This document shows positions 57,679-64,000 of a stretch of DNA of 64,000 nt, piece by piece. The notes under the pieces were generated by a model, which was given only the letters and a program-made list of their open reading frames with translations, did no database searches and was not told the origin of the DNA. A program made the position numbers and the translations under genes. The stretch's first letter is position 1. The number at the start of each line of letters is the position of its first letter. Location of the stretch: assembly GCA_965228445.1 (NCBI GenBank), contig OZ245813.1, positions 806,001 to 870,000 on the forward strand, written 5' to 3'. This DNA comes from Thalassobaculum sp965228445 (GTDB taxonomy: Bacteria; Pseudomonadota; Alphaproteobacteria; Thalassobaculales; Thalassobaculaceae).

Positions 57679-57706
57679 AACGCGCATAATGTATATTGCT
57701 CAGATA
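57679..57706 (+). other. Left dif-like recombination site (hybrid attL)
   Basis: XerC-arm-like AACGCGCATAA (57679-57689), central TGTATA (57690-57695) and a degenerate XerD arm, TTGCTCAGATA. An 18-base stretch (57680-57697) is identical to one in the right site. The arm and centre match the E. coli dif pattern (GCGCATAA then TGTATA). Confidence 0.82.
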
Positions 57707-57710
57707 GATA

Positions 57711-57737
57711 GGTTCCCCGTGTTCTCCACGGGGAACC
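57711..57737. repeat. Perfect hairpin just inside the left end
   Basis: GGTTCCCCGTG and CACGGGGAACC (11 base pairs) flank the loop TTCTC, five bases inside the left dif-like site. No T-run follows. It could end the minus-strand gene at 57773 or be part of the attachment or replication structure. Confidence 0.6.
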
Positions 57738-57772
57738 ATTGACAAGAACGTTACAGGAACGTTGGAACCGCA

Positions 57773-58354
57773 TCATGCCGTCTTTCGGACGGTTTGGTTC
57801 CGACGATCAAGTTCCGCTCGAACCATCTTGTTTGCTGCGCGTGCGCCGACGCCAAGGCGATTGCCGATCTCGACCCCCGACGCCCCACGCTGAGCCATGC
57901 TCAAGGCGACTGCTCTGCGAATGTCGTTGAGACGCCGTCTTGCTCTCCGTTCGTGCAGCTTCGTGATGCCAACCAAAGCGGGGCGACTGATTCCGTAGAA
58001 TGCGGCTTGTTCGTCCAGATGCGCCGCCCACGCTTCGGGGGACGGGGTCTGGCGTCGCCAAAATCGGAAGAGAGCCGCCCCTACGATCAATAGGCGCCGG
58101 CGATGCGTTGAACGACGCTTGGCGTCCTCGTAATCGCGCTCCCGCCGTTCTTCTTGGCGGATGTTGTCGTTTGCCGCTTCGTTTGCGGCATGGGCGATAG
58201 CTATGAACTTGCAAAGCAGGTTGACGCTGTCGCGAAGAACCGCCTCGGAAATCTGGAGTTCGACGGTCACACCGTGCGGATCGCGTTTCACATCTAAGGC
58301 GAACGCTTGCCGCGCACCGGCGGATTCAGTAGAATTCCGCTCTGAAAGCTTCAT
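57773..58354 (-). CDS. Element protein with Arg-rich core and C-terminal HTH-like region
   Basis: A 193-residue protein of unknown function. Residues 15-60 form a helical acidic/hydrophobic region, residues 65-95 are strongly Arg-rich (RQEERRERDYEDAKRRSTHR), and residues 125-190 contain LNDIRRAVALSMAQRGASGV then EIGNRLGVGARAANKMVRAE, which reads like a helix-turn-helix. AAGGAT precedes the ATG. Its layout resembles the protein at the other end of the element (62320-62973), though identity is low. A DNA-binding role is inferred. Confidence 0.7.
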   Translation of the reverse strand: MKLSERNSTESAGARQAFALDVKRDPHGVTVELQISEAVLRDSVNLLCKFIAIAHAANEAANDNIRQEERRERDYEDAKRRSTHRRRLLIVGAALFRFWRRQTPSPEAWAAHLDEQAAFYGISRPALVGITKLHERRARRRLNDIRRAVALSMAQRGASGVEIGNRLGVGARAANKMVRAELDRRNQTVRKTA

Positions 58355-58516
58355 GTGATCTATCCTTTTTGGAAGGTTGCAGGGACCGGGCCAACGGTCT
58401 CGGAGCAGACAGGTCAGACAGGCGGCTCGGACTTCGCGTCCGGGCCGTCTTGCTATTGGTTCTTGTCGTCGTTCTCGTTTCCCCCCTTTCAGGCAGTCGC
58501 CTTCTTATCAAGTCTC

Positions 58517-59008
58517 TCATTGTGAGCCCTCACTGCCCGCCCGTGTGGACGGTTGGATGGGCTCTTCGGAAGTCGGTTCTCCGGGCTTTGCATTGTCAGA
58601 AGCGCGTGCTCTGCCTTGGTAGTGTTCCACCATTTGTCCGAACGCATGGTGCTCGTGGCCAACCTCGCGAATGAGATTAATGGCCTTGATGACGCGCGGA
58701 TCAGCTAGAGCGTCGTCGCGCTCGTCCATGTCGAATGTGTAAAAATGGAGTGAAAAGCTGTAATCGGCCTGATCATCCAAGCACATATCAAAAATTCGCC
58801 TCGGATCAATGTCCAGTTTCTGGGCGATCTTTGCCATGTTTTGAAGTGAAGGAAATTTTCCCTCTGGCTCTCCAGCTCTTTCGTATTTCACCATTGAATT
58901 TGGACTTATCCCCGTGATTTTTGCGAGGCCGGTGCGTGAGATCCCCGCATCCTCTCTCGCTTGGCGGATGATCGCCCCCAAGGTCCAACGGTGTTGGCCG
59001 AAATCCAT
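58517..59008 (-). CDS. XRE-family repressor-like regulator
   Basis: A 163-residue protein with an N-terminal Cro/CI-type HTH (TLGAIIRQAREDAGISRTGL, ITGISPNSMVKYERAGEPEG, LQNMAKIAQKLDIDP) and a C-terminal part without known domain (FDMDERDDALADPRVIKAIN), ending in a Gly/Ser-rich tail. The ATG at 59008 gives MDFGQHRW; a TTG 36 bases upstream is an alternative. A palindrome (59032-59061) lies at the promoter, suggesting autoregulation. It is probably the element's copy-number or lysogeny-type switch. Confidence 0.82.
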   Translation of the reverse strand: MDFGQHRWTLGAIIRQAREDAGISRTGLAKITGISPNSMVKYERAGEPEGKFPSLQNMAKIAQKLDIDPRRIFDMCLDDQADYSFSLHFYTFDMDERDDALADPRVIKAINLIREVGHEHHAFGQMVEHYQGRARASDNAKPGEPTSEEPIQPSTRAGSEGSQ

Positions 59009-59031
59009 ATCACTCGCTCTGCCGTATTGCG

Positions 59032-59061
59032 CATATTGGTACAAGAATAATTACCCATATC
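59032..59061. promoter_or_regulatory. Candidate operator of the XRE regulator
   Basis: CATATTGGTA and TACCCATATC form an imperfect inverted repeat (8 of 10 pairs) around ten AT-rich bases. Flanking ATTGCG (59026) and CGCAAT (59065) extend the symmetry. On the minus strand, TTGCGA and AATTAT with a 17-base gap overlap it as a promoter-like pair. Confidence 0.5.
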
Positions 59062-59103
59062 TGACGCAATCGCAAGAACCGAATTTCCAAACAGTCCCGA
59101 CTG

Positions 59104-59135
59104 TAAAAAGCCAGCCGCTATATCAGGCGGCTGGC
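59104..59135 (-). terminator. Intrinsic terminator of the rep operon
   Basis: GCCAGCCGC and GCGGCTGGC pair around an eight-base loop, followed on the minus strand by TTTTTAC. It ends the rep/XRE transcript before the next regulator. Confidence 0.85.
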
Positions 59136-59161
59136 CTATCTGATGGACACAGAATGTAGAT

Positions 59162-59953
59162 CTACAGCGCGTACATGAAGTCCCGCAGATCGTCGGGGAG
59201 CTGGTCGGACAAGGCCATGCGCCGGACGGTCGGGCGCACAGCCTCGATCATCACGTCGTCATTGGACCATCCGAGCCATCCATCGGATTCCAGACCAGCC
59301 GCTCTCGCGATGTCCTGTAGGGCCTTGGGGGGCACCACGTGCAGATCCACGCCGAGAATGGCGGTATCGATGATCCTCTCCTGGATCGCCGCGCAGTCCT
59401 GCTGACCAGCCTCAGGGGCATTCTCCAGGCGCTCCTGGATCTCCCGCGCTTTCGGGAAGGTGGTTCGGTCGATGCCGCGGGAGTTGGCAATTTCGACCAG
59501 CGCCGCGGGCTCCTGATACGCCAGCATGGTCCGGACCTGATCACAGGTAGCCATGGCCTGACGGATCGTGCCGTCGAATCCCTCCGAGCGCAGGGTGTCG
59601 ATCACACGAAGCGAAGCGTAAACGTCGGCGACCGTTGGAGGTGCGGGCGGGCCCGAGCGCCGCGACGGGGCGGGCTTGGGCGCCGGGGTCGGAAAGTCGT
59701 CAACCTCCTCGTCCGGCTCCTCGTCGCCCTGGAGCCACGCGGCGGACTTGCCCGTGGCTGTGGCGAACAGTTTGACCCGCTGCACGGTCACCTCCTGTTC
59801 GCCATTCTCGATACGTTCGATGGTGCGGGGGGAGATCCCGATCAAGTTGGACAGCCCTTTGCGGGACAGGCCAGCCTCGGTGCGCGCCCGCTTGATGCGC
59901 TCAGCGATCAGGGCGGTGTCGTCGTCGGTATGCATTAGAGTGTCAGTGGACAT
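59162..59953 (-). CDS. XRE-family regulator with Pro-rich linker
   Basis: A 263-residue protein. The HTH occupies residues about 14-62 (IAERIKRARTEAGLSRKGLS, NLIGISPRTIERIENGEQEV); a Pro/Ser/Glu linker (residues 78-108) leads to a C-terminal helical domain of unknown type (VYASLRVIDTLRSEGFDG, MLAYQEPAALVEIANSRG). No Ser-Lys LexA/CI peptidase motif is seen. GAGAGG precedes the ATG at 59953. The start overlaps the end of rep by 11 bases, so it is co-translated with Rep and may regulate its synthesis. Confidence 0.82.
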   Translation of the reverse strand: MSTDTLMHTDDDTALIAERIKRARTEAGLSRKGLSNLIGISPRTIERIENGEQEVTVQRVKLFATATGKSAAWLQGDEEPDEEVDDFPTPAPKPAPSRRSGPPAPPTVADVYASLRVIDTLRSEGFDGTIRQAMATCDQVRTMLAYQEPAALVEIANSRGIDRTTFPKAREIQERLENAPEAGQQDCAAIQERIIDTAILGVDLHVVPPKALQDIARAAGLESDGWLGWSNDDVMIEAVRPTVRRMALSDQLPDDLRDFMYAL

Positions 59954-61268
59954 TGTGTACCTCTCTCGGTTCAGTTCGTGGTGGTGAGACGCCAGGATTT
60001 CTGCGGCACCCCGGCCATGGTGCCTGTCCCGGTGGATCGCCCCGGGCCGACCCTGGGCGTTGCCCTGGGACAGGCCCGGTAATCACCGGAACGGGGCACC
60101 GGTTGAGCCCTGGTGCCTCGAACAAGCGCCAGGGGATTGCGTGTTGGGTGAGGAGCGCGGTCACGCCGTCGAGGCCGCCGGTCTCGAAGGCGACCAGCAC
60201 GTCTGCCGTCAGGCGCTTGGCGACAACGGCATCGAACACGTCGCGATCGATCGTCACGCGATGTGTCTCTTTCGACAGGTCGGCCTTGGCGAGCGTTTCG
60301 TCTTCGGGCGCGTCGGGCAGGGCGTACCGGCGCCGCAGGTCGCGGCTCCACGTCAGATGCCGCGTCCCTTTGAAGGCGGTCGCATACTCGCGGAACAGGC
60401 GGGCGTCGGACGGGGAGCGGTCGCCGATGTGATCAGCGAGGATCTGGAACGGTGTTCTGCCGTTCTTGGAGCGCTTCGTGTGCGCCTTCGTGAGTTCCAG
60501 CGCCGCCCCCCACTTGGCGACGTAGTCGGCCGCTCCCTGGTCCAGATTCACCGGCTCGAAGGCGAAGGCATCGACGCTGCACCGGCCGAGCCCCATGCGC
60601 TCGATAGCGGTCCGCCAACGGTCGAAGATCCAGCCCGCCAGCCCGTAGGCGTCATCCTTCGTTGCCCACGGCTCGAAGAACAGCACCACGTGCAGGTGAG
60701 GGTGCCACCCGTTCTTACCGTGGGTGACTTCCAGGGCGCGGATATCGCCCATCCAGCCGTACCGCTCTCGGGCTTCGATCCAGGCTTTGCCGGACTTCAC
60801 TTTGCGCCAGCCGGTCGAGACGGCGGACCGGAGCGGCGCGCATGCCTGGAAGGCGTAATGGGGCAGGGTGAGGGTAGCCATATACGCCACGCCACCAGCT
60901 TCCCGGTGGGCACTTAGAACCGCATCGATCTCGGAGCGTCGGCCCTCGGTGATCTTCGCGGCGCAGACCGGGCAGACCCACACAGAGCCGCAGGTCTCGA
61001 CACCTCCGAAATGTGCTACGCCGTCGCTGTCATGGAGCGTAGCTCTGTGACCGATGGTCTTGCGGCCGCAATTCCGGACCCGCCAGCCCTCACCGAGGAT
61101 CCGCCCGGCCATGTTCCGGGACGCATGCCGGAGGCGCTTGGGCGAGGTCTTCCGGCTGTGTGCTGGGGCCGGGTGAGGGGCACAGGTAGGGGCATAGGGT
61201 AGGGCCTGTGCAACGACCGCTTGCGCAGCGGGTGAAACACTGCTTGCGTGTATATCAAGGGAGGTCAC
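59943..61268 (-). CDS. HUH-type rolling-circle replication initiator (Rep)
   Basis: A 441-residue Rep-like endonuclease. Its HUH motif is HPHLH at residues 189-193 in GKNGWHPHLHVVLFF; a candidate catalytic tyrosine is in Tyr249-Val-Ala-Lys252 (ADYVAKWG), matching the single-Tyr plasmid/phage Rep pattern. Motif 1 is YMATLTLPHY (residues 129-138). An N-terminal Cys cluster (CGSVWVCPVC, residues 93-102) could bind zinc. The GTG start at 61268 is preceded by GGAGG at a seven-base distance. Such proteins nick a double-strand origin to begin rolling-circle replication, so the element can probably replicate as a circle after excision. Confidence 0.88.
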   Translation of the reverse strand: MTSLDIHASSVSPAAQAVVAQALPYAPTCAPHPAPAHSRKTSPKRLRHASRNMAGRILGEGWRVRNCGRKTIGHRATLHDSDGVAHFGGVETCGSVWVCPVCAAKITEGRRSEIDAVLSAHREAGGVAYMATLTLPHYAFQACAPLRSAVSTGWRKVKSGKAWIEARERYGWMGDIRALEVTHGKNGWHPHLHVVLFFEPWATKDDAYGLAGWIFDRWRTAIERMGLGRCSVDAFAFEPVNLDQGAADYVAKWGAALELTKAHTKRSKNGRTPFQILADHIGDRSPSDARLFREYATAFKGTRHLTWSRDLRRRYALPDAPEDETLAKADLSKETHRVTIDRDVFDAVVAKRLTADVLVAFETGGLDGVTALLTQHAIPWRLFEAPGLNRCPVPVITGPVPGQRPGSARGDPPGQAPWPGCRRNPGVSPPRTEPREVHNVH

Positions 61269-61318
61269 TTCTGGCCTCCCGTGACGGGTGAATCCATTAG
61301 GTCATTTGAGGACCGCCA

Positions 61319-62023
61319 ATGCGTTCTACGTCCGTAGTTCCTATTGCAGTTTTGGTGTTCTTTTCTGCAATTAGTCTTTCGGTTGTTTTTGGCGCTATTG
61401 AAAAATCCTCTAGTGATCCAAAAGAATTCCAAATTTTGATTTCGAGCACTCTTGCGCTTATTGCCGCACTGGGTGGTATTTGCGCGGTTTTTATAAACCA
61501 GGGTTGGATAGACCAACGTGGCAGAGACGATAAGGCCTACGAAAAAGCACGAATACTTGCAGACCGATATGAAGAAGAGAGAGTTTCGTGCGCGATGTTG
61601 AAAAGCAAAATCGACCGAATCACATCGGCGGACGAGTTTTCTTCTTTTGTGCTTCTTAATAAAAATATTGAATTTTTGCCGTACGACGATTCTTATATTT
61701 TTAAAGTCAATCCAGTTATTGCTATCGAATATCTTGAGGTTGTGAATGATTTTAATAGGATATTCGATTCTTTGAAGGTCTTTGACCAGCGGGTTCTTGA
61801 AAGTGATCCAATTGTCAAAGAGAGTGTCTCGATTTTGATTTCTAATATTGTCGATAGAAAAGGAATATTGAGCAGGTTTCTTGATCGGATAATAAATAGA
61901 AATCCTGAAAGTGCGGGCATGGCTCTTGAGCCAATCGATGACCAGACCGCCCGTGAACTCTACAAGCAGGCCGAGCGTTTCACTGGAGGTCTGGCACCGG
62001 CCAAAACTCCCAACTCGCAATGA
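61319..62023 (+). CDS. Low-GC two-TM cargo protein of unknown function
   Basis: A 234-residue protein divergent from rep, unlike all its neighbours in base composition: two sampled 60-base stretches count 35 and 37% G+C, against high-GC DNA around it. Two N-terminal membrane helices (residues about 7-27, VVPIAVLVFFSAISLSVVFG, and 41-60, LISSTLALIAALGGICAVFI) precede a charged helical cytoplasmic part (QRGRDDKAYEKARILADRYE). I do not recognise a family. Its ribosome site is GAGGA before the ATG. The composition and position suggest recent acquisition; phage exclusion or membrane defence is a guess only. Confidence 0.75.
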   Translation: MRSTSVVPIAVLVFFSAISLSVVFGAIEKSSSDPKEFQILISSTLALIAALGGICAVFINQGWIDQRGRDDKAYEKARILADRYEEERVSCAMLKSKIDRITSADEFSSFVLLNKNIEFLPYDDSYIFKVNPVIAIEYLEVVNDFNRIFDSLKVFDQRVLESDPIVKESVSILISNIVDRKGILSRFLDRIINRNPESAGMALEPIDDQTARELYKQAERFTGGLAPAKTPNSQ

Positions 62024-62060
62024 TTTCAATCGGTTTTGGAAAATCGCGAAATCAAGAGCA

Positions 62061-62271
62061 GGGGCCTTGCCCCCGCACCCCCGCGTCTCGCCGACGGGCA
62101 GGGTGCCTGGGCAGGAAGAGAGGCGCCGCTGCGCTCTGCCTCTTTCCGGTCCAGGCACCCGCCCCCAGCGTGGGAGCGGCTCCACGCCGTCAAGGCCCTT
62201 CCGCCGCACGCTGCGCGTGCGGTCTCCCGAGAAGGACCCTGACGGCGCTCCTCCGCTCGCGCATGAGCGGA
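62061..62271. other. Hairpin-dense non-coding block, candidate replication origin or packaging signal
   Basis: The 296 bases between the cargo gene and the 62320 gene hold no gene but several strong inverted repeats: GGGGC-CTT-GCCCC (62061-62073); a 60-base extended hairpin with outer arms GGGTGCCTGG (62101-62110) and CCAGGCACCC (62151-62160) and inner near-matching GGAAGAGAGGC/GCCTCTTTCC; GCGTGG/CCACGC (62168-62187); CCGCACG/CGTGCGG (62204-62222); and TCCGCTC/GAGCGGA (62252-62271). Such clusters mark origins or packaging signals in ssDNA replicons. Confidence 0.6.
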
Positions 62272-62319
62272 CAGCGTCCGTGCACTGGAATGGCGTCGGT
62301 AGGCGGCTGAGGCGGGCGC

Positions 62320-62973
62320 TCACGGCTCACCCCCGGCATCCCGACGATTTCCGGCTGGATTGAAGGTGGTCGCCGCTAGAAGGCGGCTGACGGCCGTTCT
62401 CGTCGTATCTTGGGCGACCCGGTTGCGCTCGCGTTCTGCTGCTGAGAGGACGCGCGAAACCGTGGAACGTGAGACGTCGCCGTAGACGCGCCTCCGATGG
62501 ATCAGTTCGGCGATGTGAGTGATCGTGAGGGACGCATCGCTGCGGGCGAGGCGGGTGATTTCCAGGTTCCTGCGCTTGCGTAGCTTGCGGTTCTGAACCC
62601 GCAGTTTGACCTGGTAGAGTTGCTGCGCCGTGGCGTCATCGAAATCCACCAGCGCAGCGGCTTCGGCGATGATCTCCTCAAGCGTCCGAGGGATGGCCTG
62701 GTTGGTGACGGAGCGGCGTACGAACCGGTACAGCATCCAGCTTCGCTGGCGCCGGTCGGAGAGATAGGCGCTGCCTTTCGCGGCGCTGCCCGGTACGTCG
62801 GCGTAGCCGCCGTCGTCGGCGGTCGATTTCCCAATTTCCGGTGACGCGCGGCGCAATGCATCCGCCGTCGCCTCAAGAACCAGCGCGACGGCTTCGACAA
62901 GGTCTGCCGGAAGCTCGATTGAGAGGGTGATGGTCGGGGAATTATCCCGCTGGTGCTTGACCTTAGGTGCCAT
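62320..62973 (-). CDS. Element protein with Arg-rich core and C-terminal HTH-like region (right end)
   Basis: A 217-residue protein with a short N-terminal segment like ribbon-helix-helix or accessory plasmid proteins (ITLSIELPADLVEAVALVLE), then a Ser/Ala linker, an Arg-rich helical centre (YLSDRRQRSWMLYRFVRRSV, LRVQNRKLRKRRNLEITRLA) and a probable C-terminal HTH (ITHIAELIHRRRVYGDVSRS, TVSRVLSAAERERNR). GAGG precedes the ATG. It sits 72 bases from the right dif-like site. No function is recognised; an accessory role in replication or Xer recombination is speculative. Confidence 0.68.
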   Translation of the reverse strand: MAPKVKHQRDNSPTITLSIELPADLVEAVALVLEATADALRRASPEIGKSTADDGGYADVPGSAAKGSAYLSDRRQRSWMLYRFVRRSVTNQAIPRTLEEIIAEAAALVDFDDATAQQLYQVKLRVQNRKLRKRRNLEITRLARSDASLTITHIAELIHRRRVYGDVSRSTVSRVLSAAERERNRVAQDTTRTAVSRLLAATTFNPAGNRRDAGGEP

Positions 62974-63044
62974 GGGGCACCTCGGTCGCTAACGGTGGGA
63001 GAGAGGTGCCGTGGCTGCGGTCATGTGGAACATCCGTTCCGAGT

Positions 63045-63072
63045 GACGCGCATAATGTATATTATGGGAATT
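63045..63072 (+). other. Right dif-like site with full XerD arm (candidate chromosomal dif)
   Basis: XerC arm GACGCGCATAA (63045-63055), centre TGTATA (63056-63061) and XerD arm TTATGGGAATT (63062-63072). Compared with E. coli dif, 9 of 11 XerC-arm, 6 of 6 central and 8 of 11 XerD-arm positions agree. It is therefore the better candidate for the working chromosome-dimer resolution site. Confidence 0.82.
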
Positions 63073-63417
63073 ATTGTTCGTTCCACGCCAGGGCGTTTAA
63101 TCCGGCTCGATACAGGCGCCGATCCATCCGTCGCAACCACCGCCTCACGTTCCGAGTCCCCGTACCGCGTTGTGGCCCGGCTCCGCCGAATCTCGACTGT
63201 TGTCGCCAGCCGCAACCCGCGTTCTGCCACGGTTGCCGGCGTCCCGGGCGAAGATTCTTGGTCCGCACGGGCGATTTAGCGATACTGCGGCTCGCAGTCC
63301 GGTCGTCGTCCTTCCCGACGCCGTCGCTCCGACGGAACCGGTCGGTAACGTTTTTCTTGGAGGCGCCGGCGGGCGCCCCGAAGTGAACCGTTCCGACCTC
63401 GCCGCCAGGGGCTGCCG
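63073..63417. other. Intergenic region between right dif and the receptor gene
   Basis: These 345 bases show no reading frame with family-like sequence on either strand. Only a short GC-rich inverted repeat around GGCGCC near 63363-63376 was noticed. It probably carries the receptor promoter, but no convincing -35/-10 pair could be chosen. Confidence 0.5.
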
Positions 63418-64000
63418 ATGAATTCCGAGCCGAAACTGACCCGCCTTGCCGCGCCCGCCGACAGCAAGGCCGGCATCGCCGACGCCACCGACCCCGGCCA
63501 GATCATCCGGCTGAGCGAGGAAGTCGCGCGCATAAGCCGGGAGAAGATCACCGAAATCCAGTCGATCACCGGCCGCACCCGGATCCTGGCGCTCAACGCG
63601 CTGATCGAGAGCGCGCGGGTCGGCGAGCTGGGCCGCGGCTTCGCCGTGGTCGCCGGCGAGGTCAAGGGCGTGTCCACGGAGATCGCCGCTATCGCCGACG
63701 CCCTGGTGAAGGAACTGTCGGAGAAGACCACCCTGCTGGAGACCATCGGCCGCTCGGTGGTCGACCACCTCACCGGCCAGCGTCTCATCGACCTGGCGCT
63801 CAACGCCATCGAACTGATCGACCGGAACCTGTACGAGCGGACCTGCGACGTGCGCTGGTGGGCGACGGACAGCGCGGTGGTCGACTGCCTGCAGACCGCG
63901 GAGGCCGACGCCGCGCGCCACGCCTCCCAGCGGCTCGGCGTTATCCTCGACGCCTATACCGTCTATCTCGACCTGTGGATCGCCGATGCCGAGGGCCGCG
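63418..64000 (+). CDS. Methyl-accepting chemotaxis-type receptor, N-terminal part (runs off the window)
   Basis: Open from the ATG at 63418 to the window end (194 codons, no stop). It begins with a soluble helical region containing the receptor hairpin-tip signature in LALNALIESARVGELGRGF then AVVAGEVKGVST, the CheA/CheW-binding tip of MCP proteins, here close to the N-terminus with no preceding membrane helix. A following region (YERTCDVRWWATDS, LDAYTVYLDLWIAD) resembles the start of a Cache-type sensor. The order, signalling part before sensor, is reversed relative to classic receptors. Host-type codon use. Confidence 0.75.
   Translation, partial: MNSEPKLTRLAAPADSKAGIADATDPGQIIRLSEEVARISREKITEIQSITGRTRILALNALIESARVGELGRGFAVVAGEVKGVSTEIAAIADALVKELSEKTTLLETIGRSVVDHLTGQRLIDLALNAIELIDRNLYERTCDVRWWATDSAVVDCLQTAEADAARHASQRLGVILDAYTVYLDLWIADAEGR

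Larger units (their letters stand above)
57690..63055. mobile_element. Probable XerCD-dependent integrative element (IMEX) at dif
   Basis: A 5.37 kb segment between two direct copies of a dif-like site. It encodes an HUH rolling-circle Rep, two XRE regulators, two Arg-rich proteins with possible C-terminal HTH segments next to the ends, and a low-GC cargo gene, plus a hairpin-dense block. No tyrosine or serine recombinase, transposase, coat protein or Zot-like assembly ATPase is recognisable. This fits elements that integrate at dif through host XerCD, such as filamentous-phage-type IMEX. The chromosome on both sides is ordinary. The boundaries are firm; the element type is inference. Confidence 0.8.

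Noticed and set aside
57711..57737. The hairpin as a normal intrinsic terminator
   Set aside because: The stem is perfect but there is no T-run on either strand, so it is listed as a repeat of uncertain role.
57690..63055. A complete prophage or conjugative element
   Set aside because: No capsid, portal, tail, lysis, relaxase-coupling or type IV secretion genes are visible; only a Rep, regulators and unknown proteins.

Overview
This 64 kb window is high-GC chromosomal DNA of an alphaproteobacterium, probably of the Rhodospirillales type. The assignment is inferred from gene content and order: nifR3/dusB-ntrBC-ntrYX-trkA-dat-hfq-hflX, a pdhABC-lpd-lipA-COQ10 run, an IspDF fusion, a GcrA cell-cycle regulator and a CIRCE-controlled groESL. 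No species is claimed. Almost every gene is an ordinary housekeeping gene in compact operons, often with ATGA or GTGA stop/start overlaps.

Layout. 1-6.2 kb: end of a proton-pumping pyrophosphatase, bamE, a cytochrome bc1 assembly chaperone, then DUF177-plsX-fabH-ihfA-merR. 6.2-9.8 kb: tRNA-Pro(GGG), a class II aldolase-like gene, two uncharacterised genes, an MFS transporter and paired palindromic repeats. 9.8-22.3 kb: trpE and ppiD divergent from tpiA-secG-pyrG-kdsA, then eno and the septum protein ftsB. 22.3-29.4 kb: pyruvate dehydrogenase and lipoate genes. 29.6-32.7 kb: pncC/cinA, pgpA, ispDF and a CcsA-like membrane protein. 32.9-45.1 kb: nitrogen two-component systems, trkA, hfq and hflX. 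45.1-48.2 kb: groESL and an inositol-phosphatase-family gene. 48.3-50.4 kb: an ECF sigma, candidate anti-sigma, Spy-like and EF-hand group. 50.5-53.5 kb: a BKACE-AroE-like-ATP-grasp group. 53.5-57.6 kb: gcrA with an unusual promoter, argC, an SDR and mazG.

The most interesting region is 57.68-63.07 kb. Two direct copies of a sequence closely matching the bacterial chromosome-dimer-resolution site dif (XerC arm, TGTATA centre, XerD arm) flank a 5.37 kb island. The island has an HUH rolling-circle Rep protein, two XRE regulators, two Arg-rich proteins with possible C-terminal helix-turn-helix regions (one beside each dif copy), an AT-rich two-TM cargo gene and a hairpin-dense non-coding block. 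It has no recognisable integrase. This is the architecture of an integrative element that exploits host XerCD (IMEX), possibly a small ssDNA phage, satellite or RCR plasmid. It also implies that the replication terminus lies here. The right copy keeps a full dif-like XerD arm and the left copy a degenerate one, as expected after XerC-first integration.

A second noteworthy region is the gcrA promoter, with eight GANTC (CcrM) sites and two DnaA-box-like sequences within about 260 bases. Chromosomal DNA resumes after the right dif with a methyl-accepting-type receptor gene that runs off the window.
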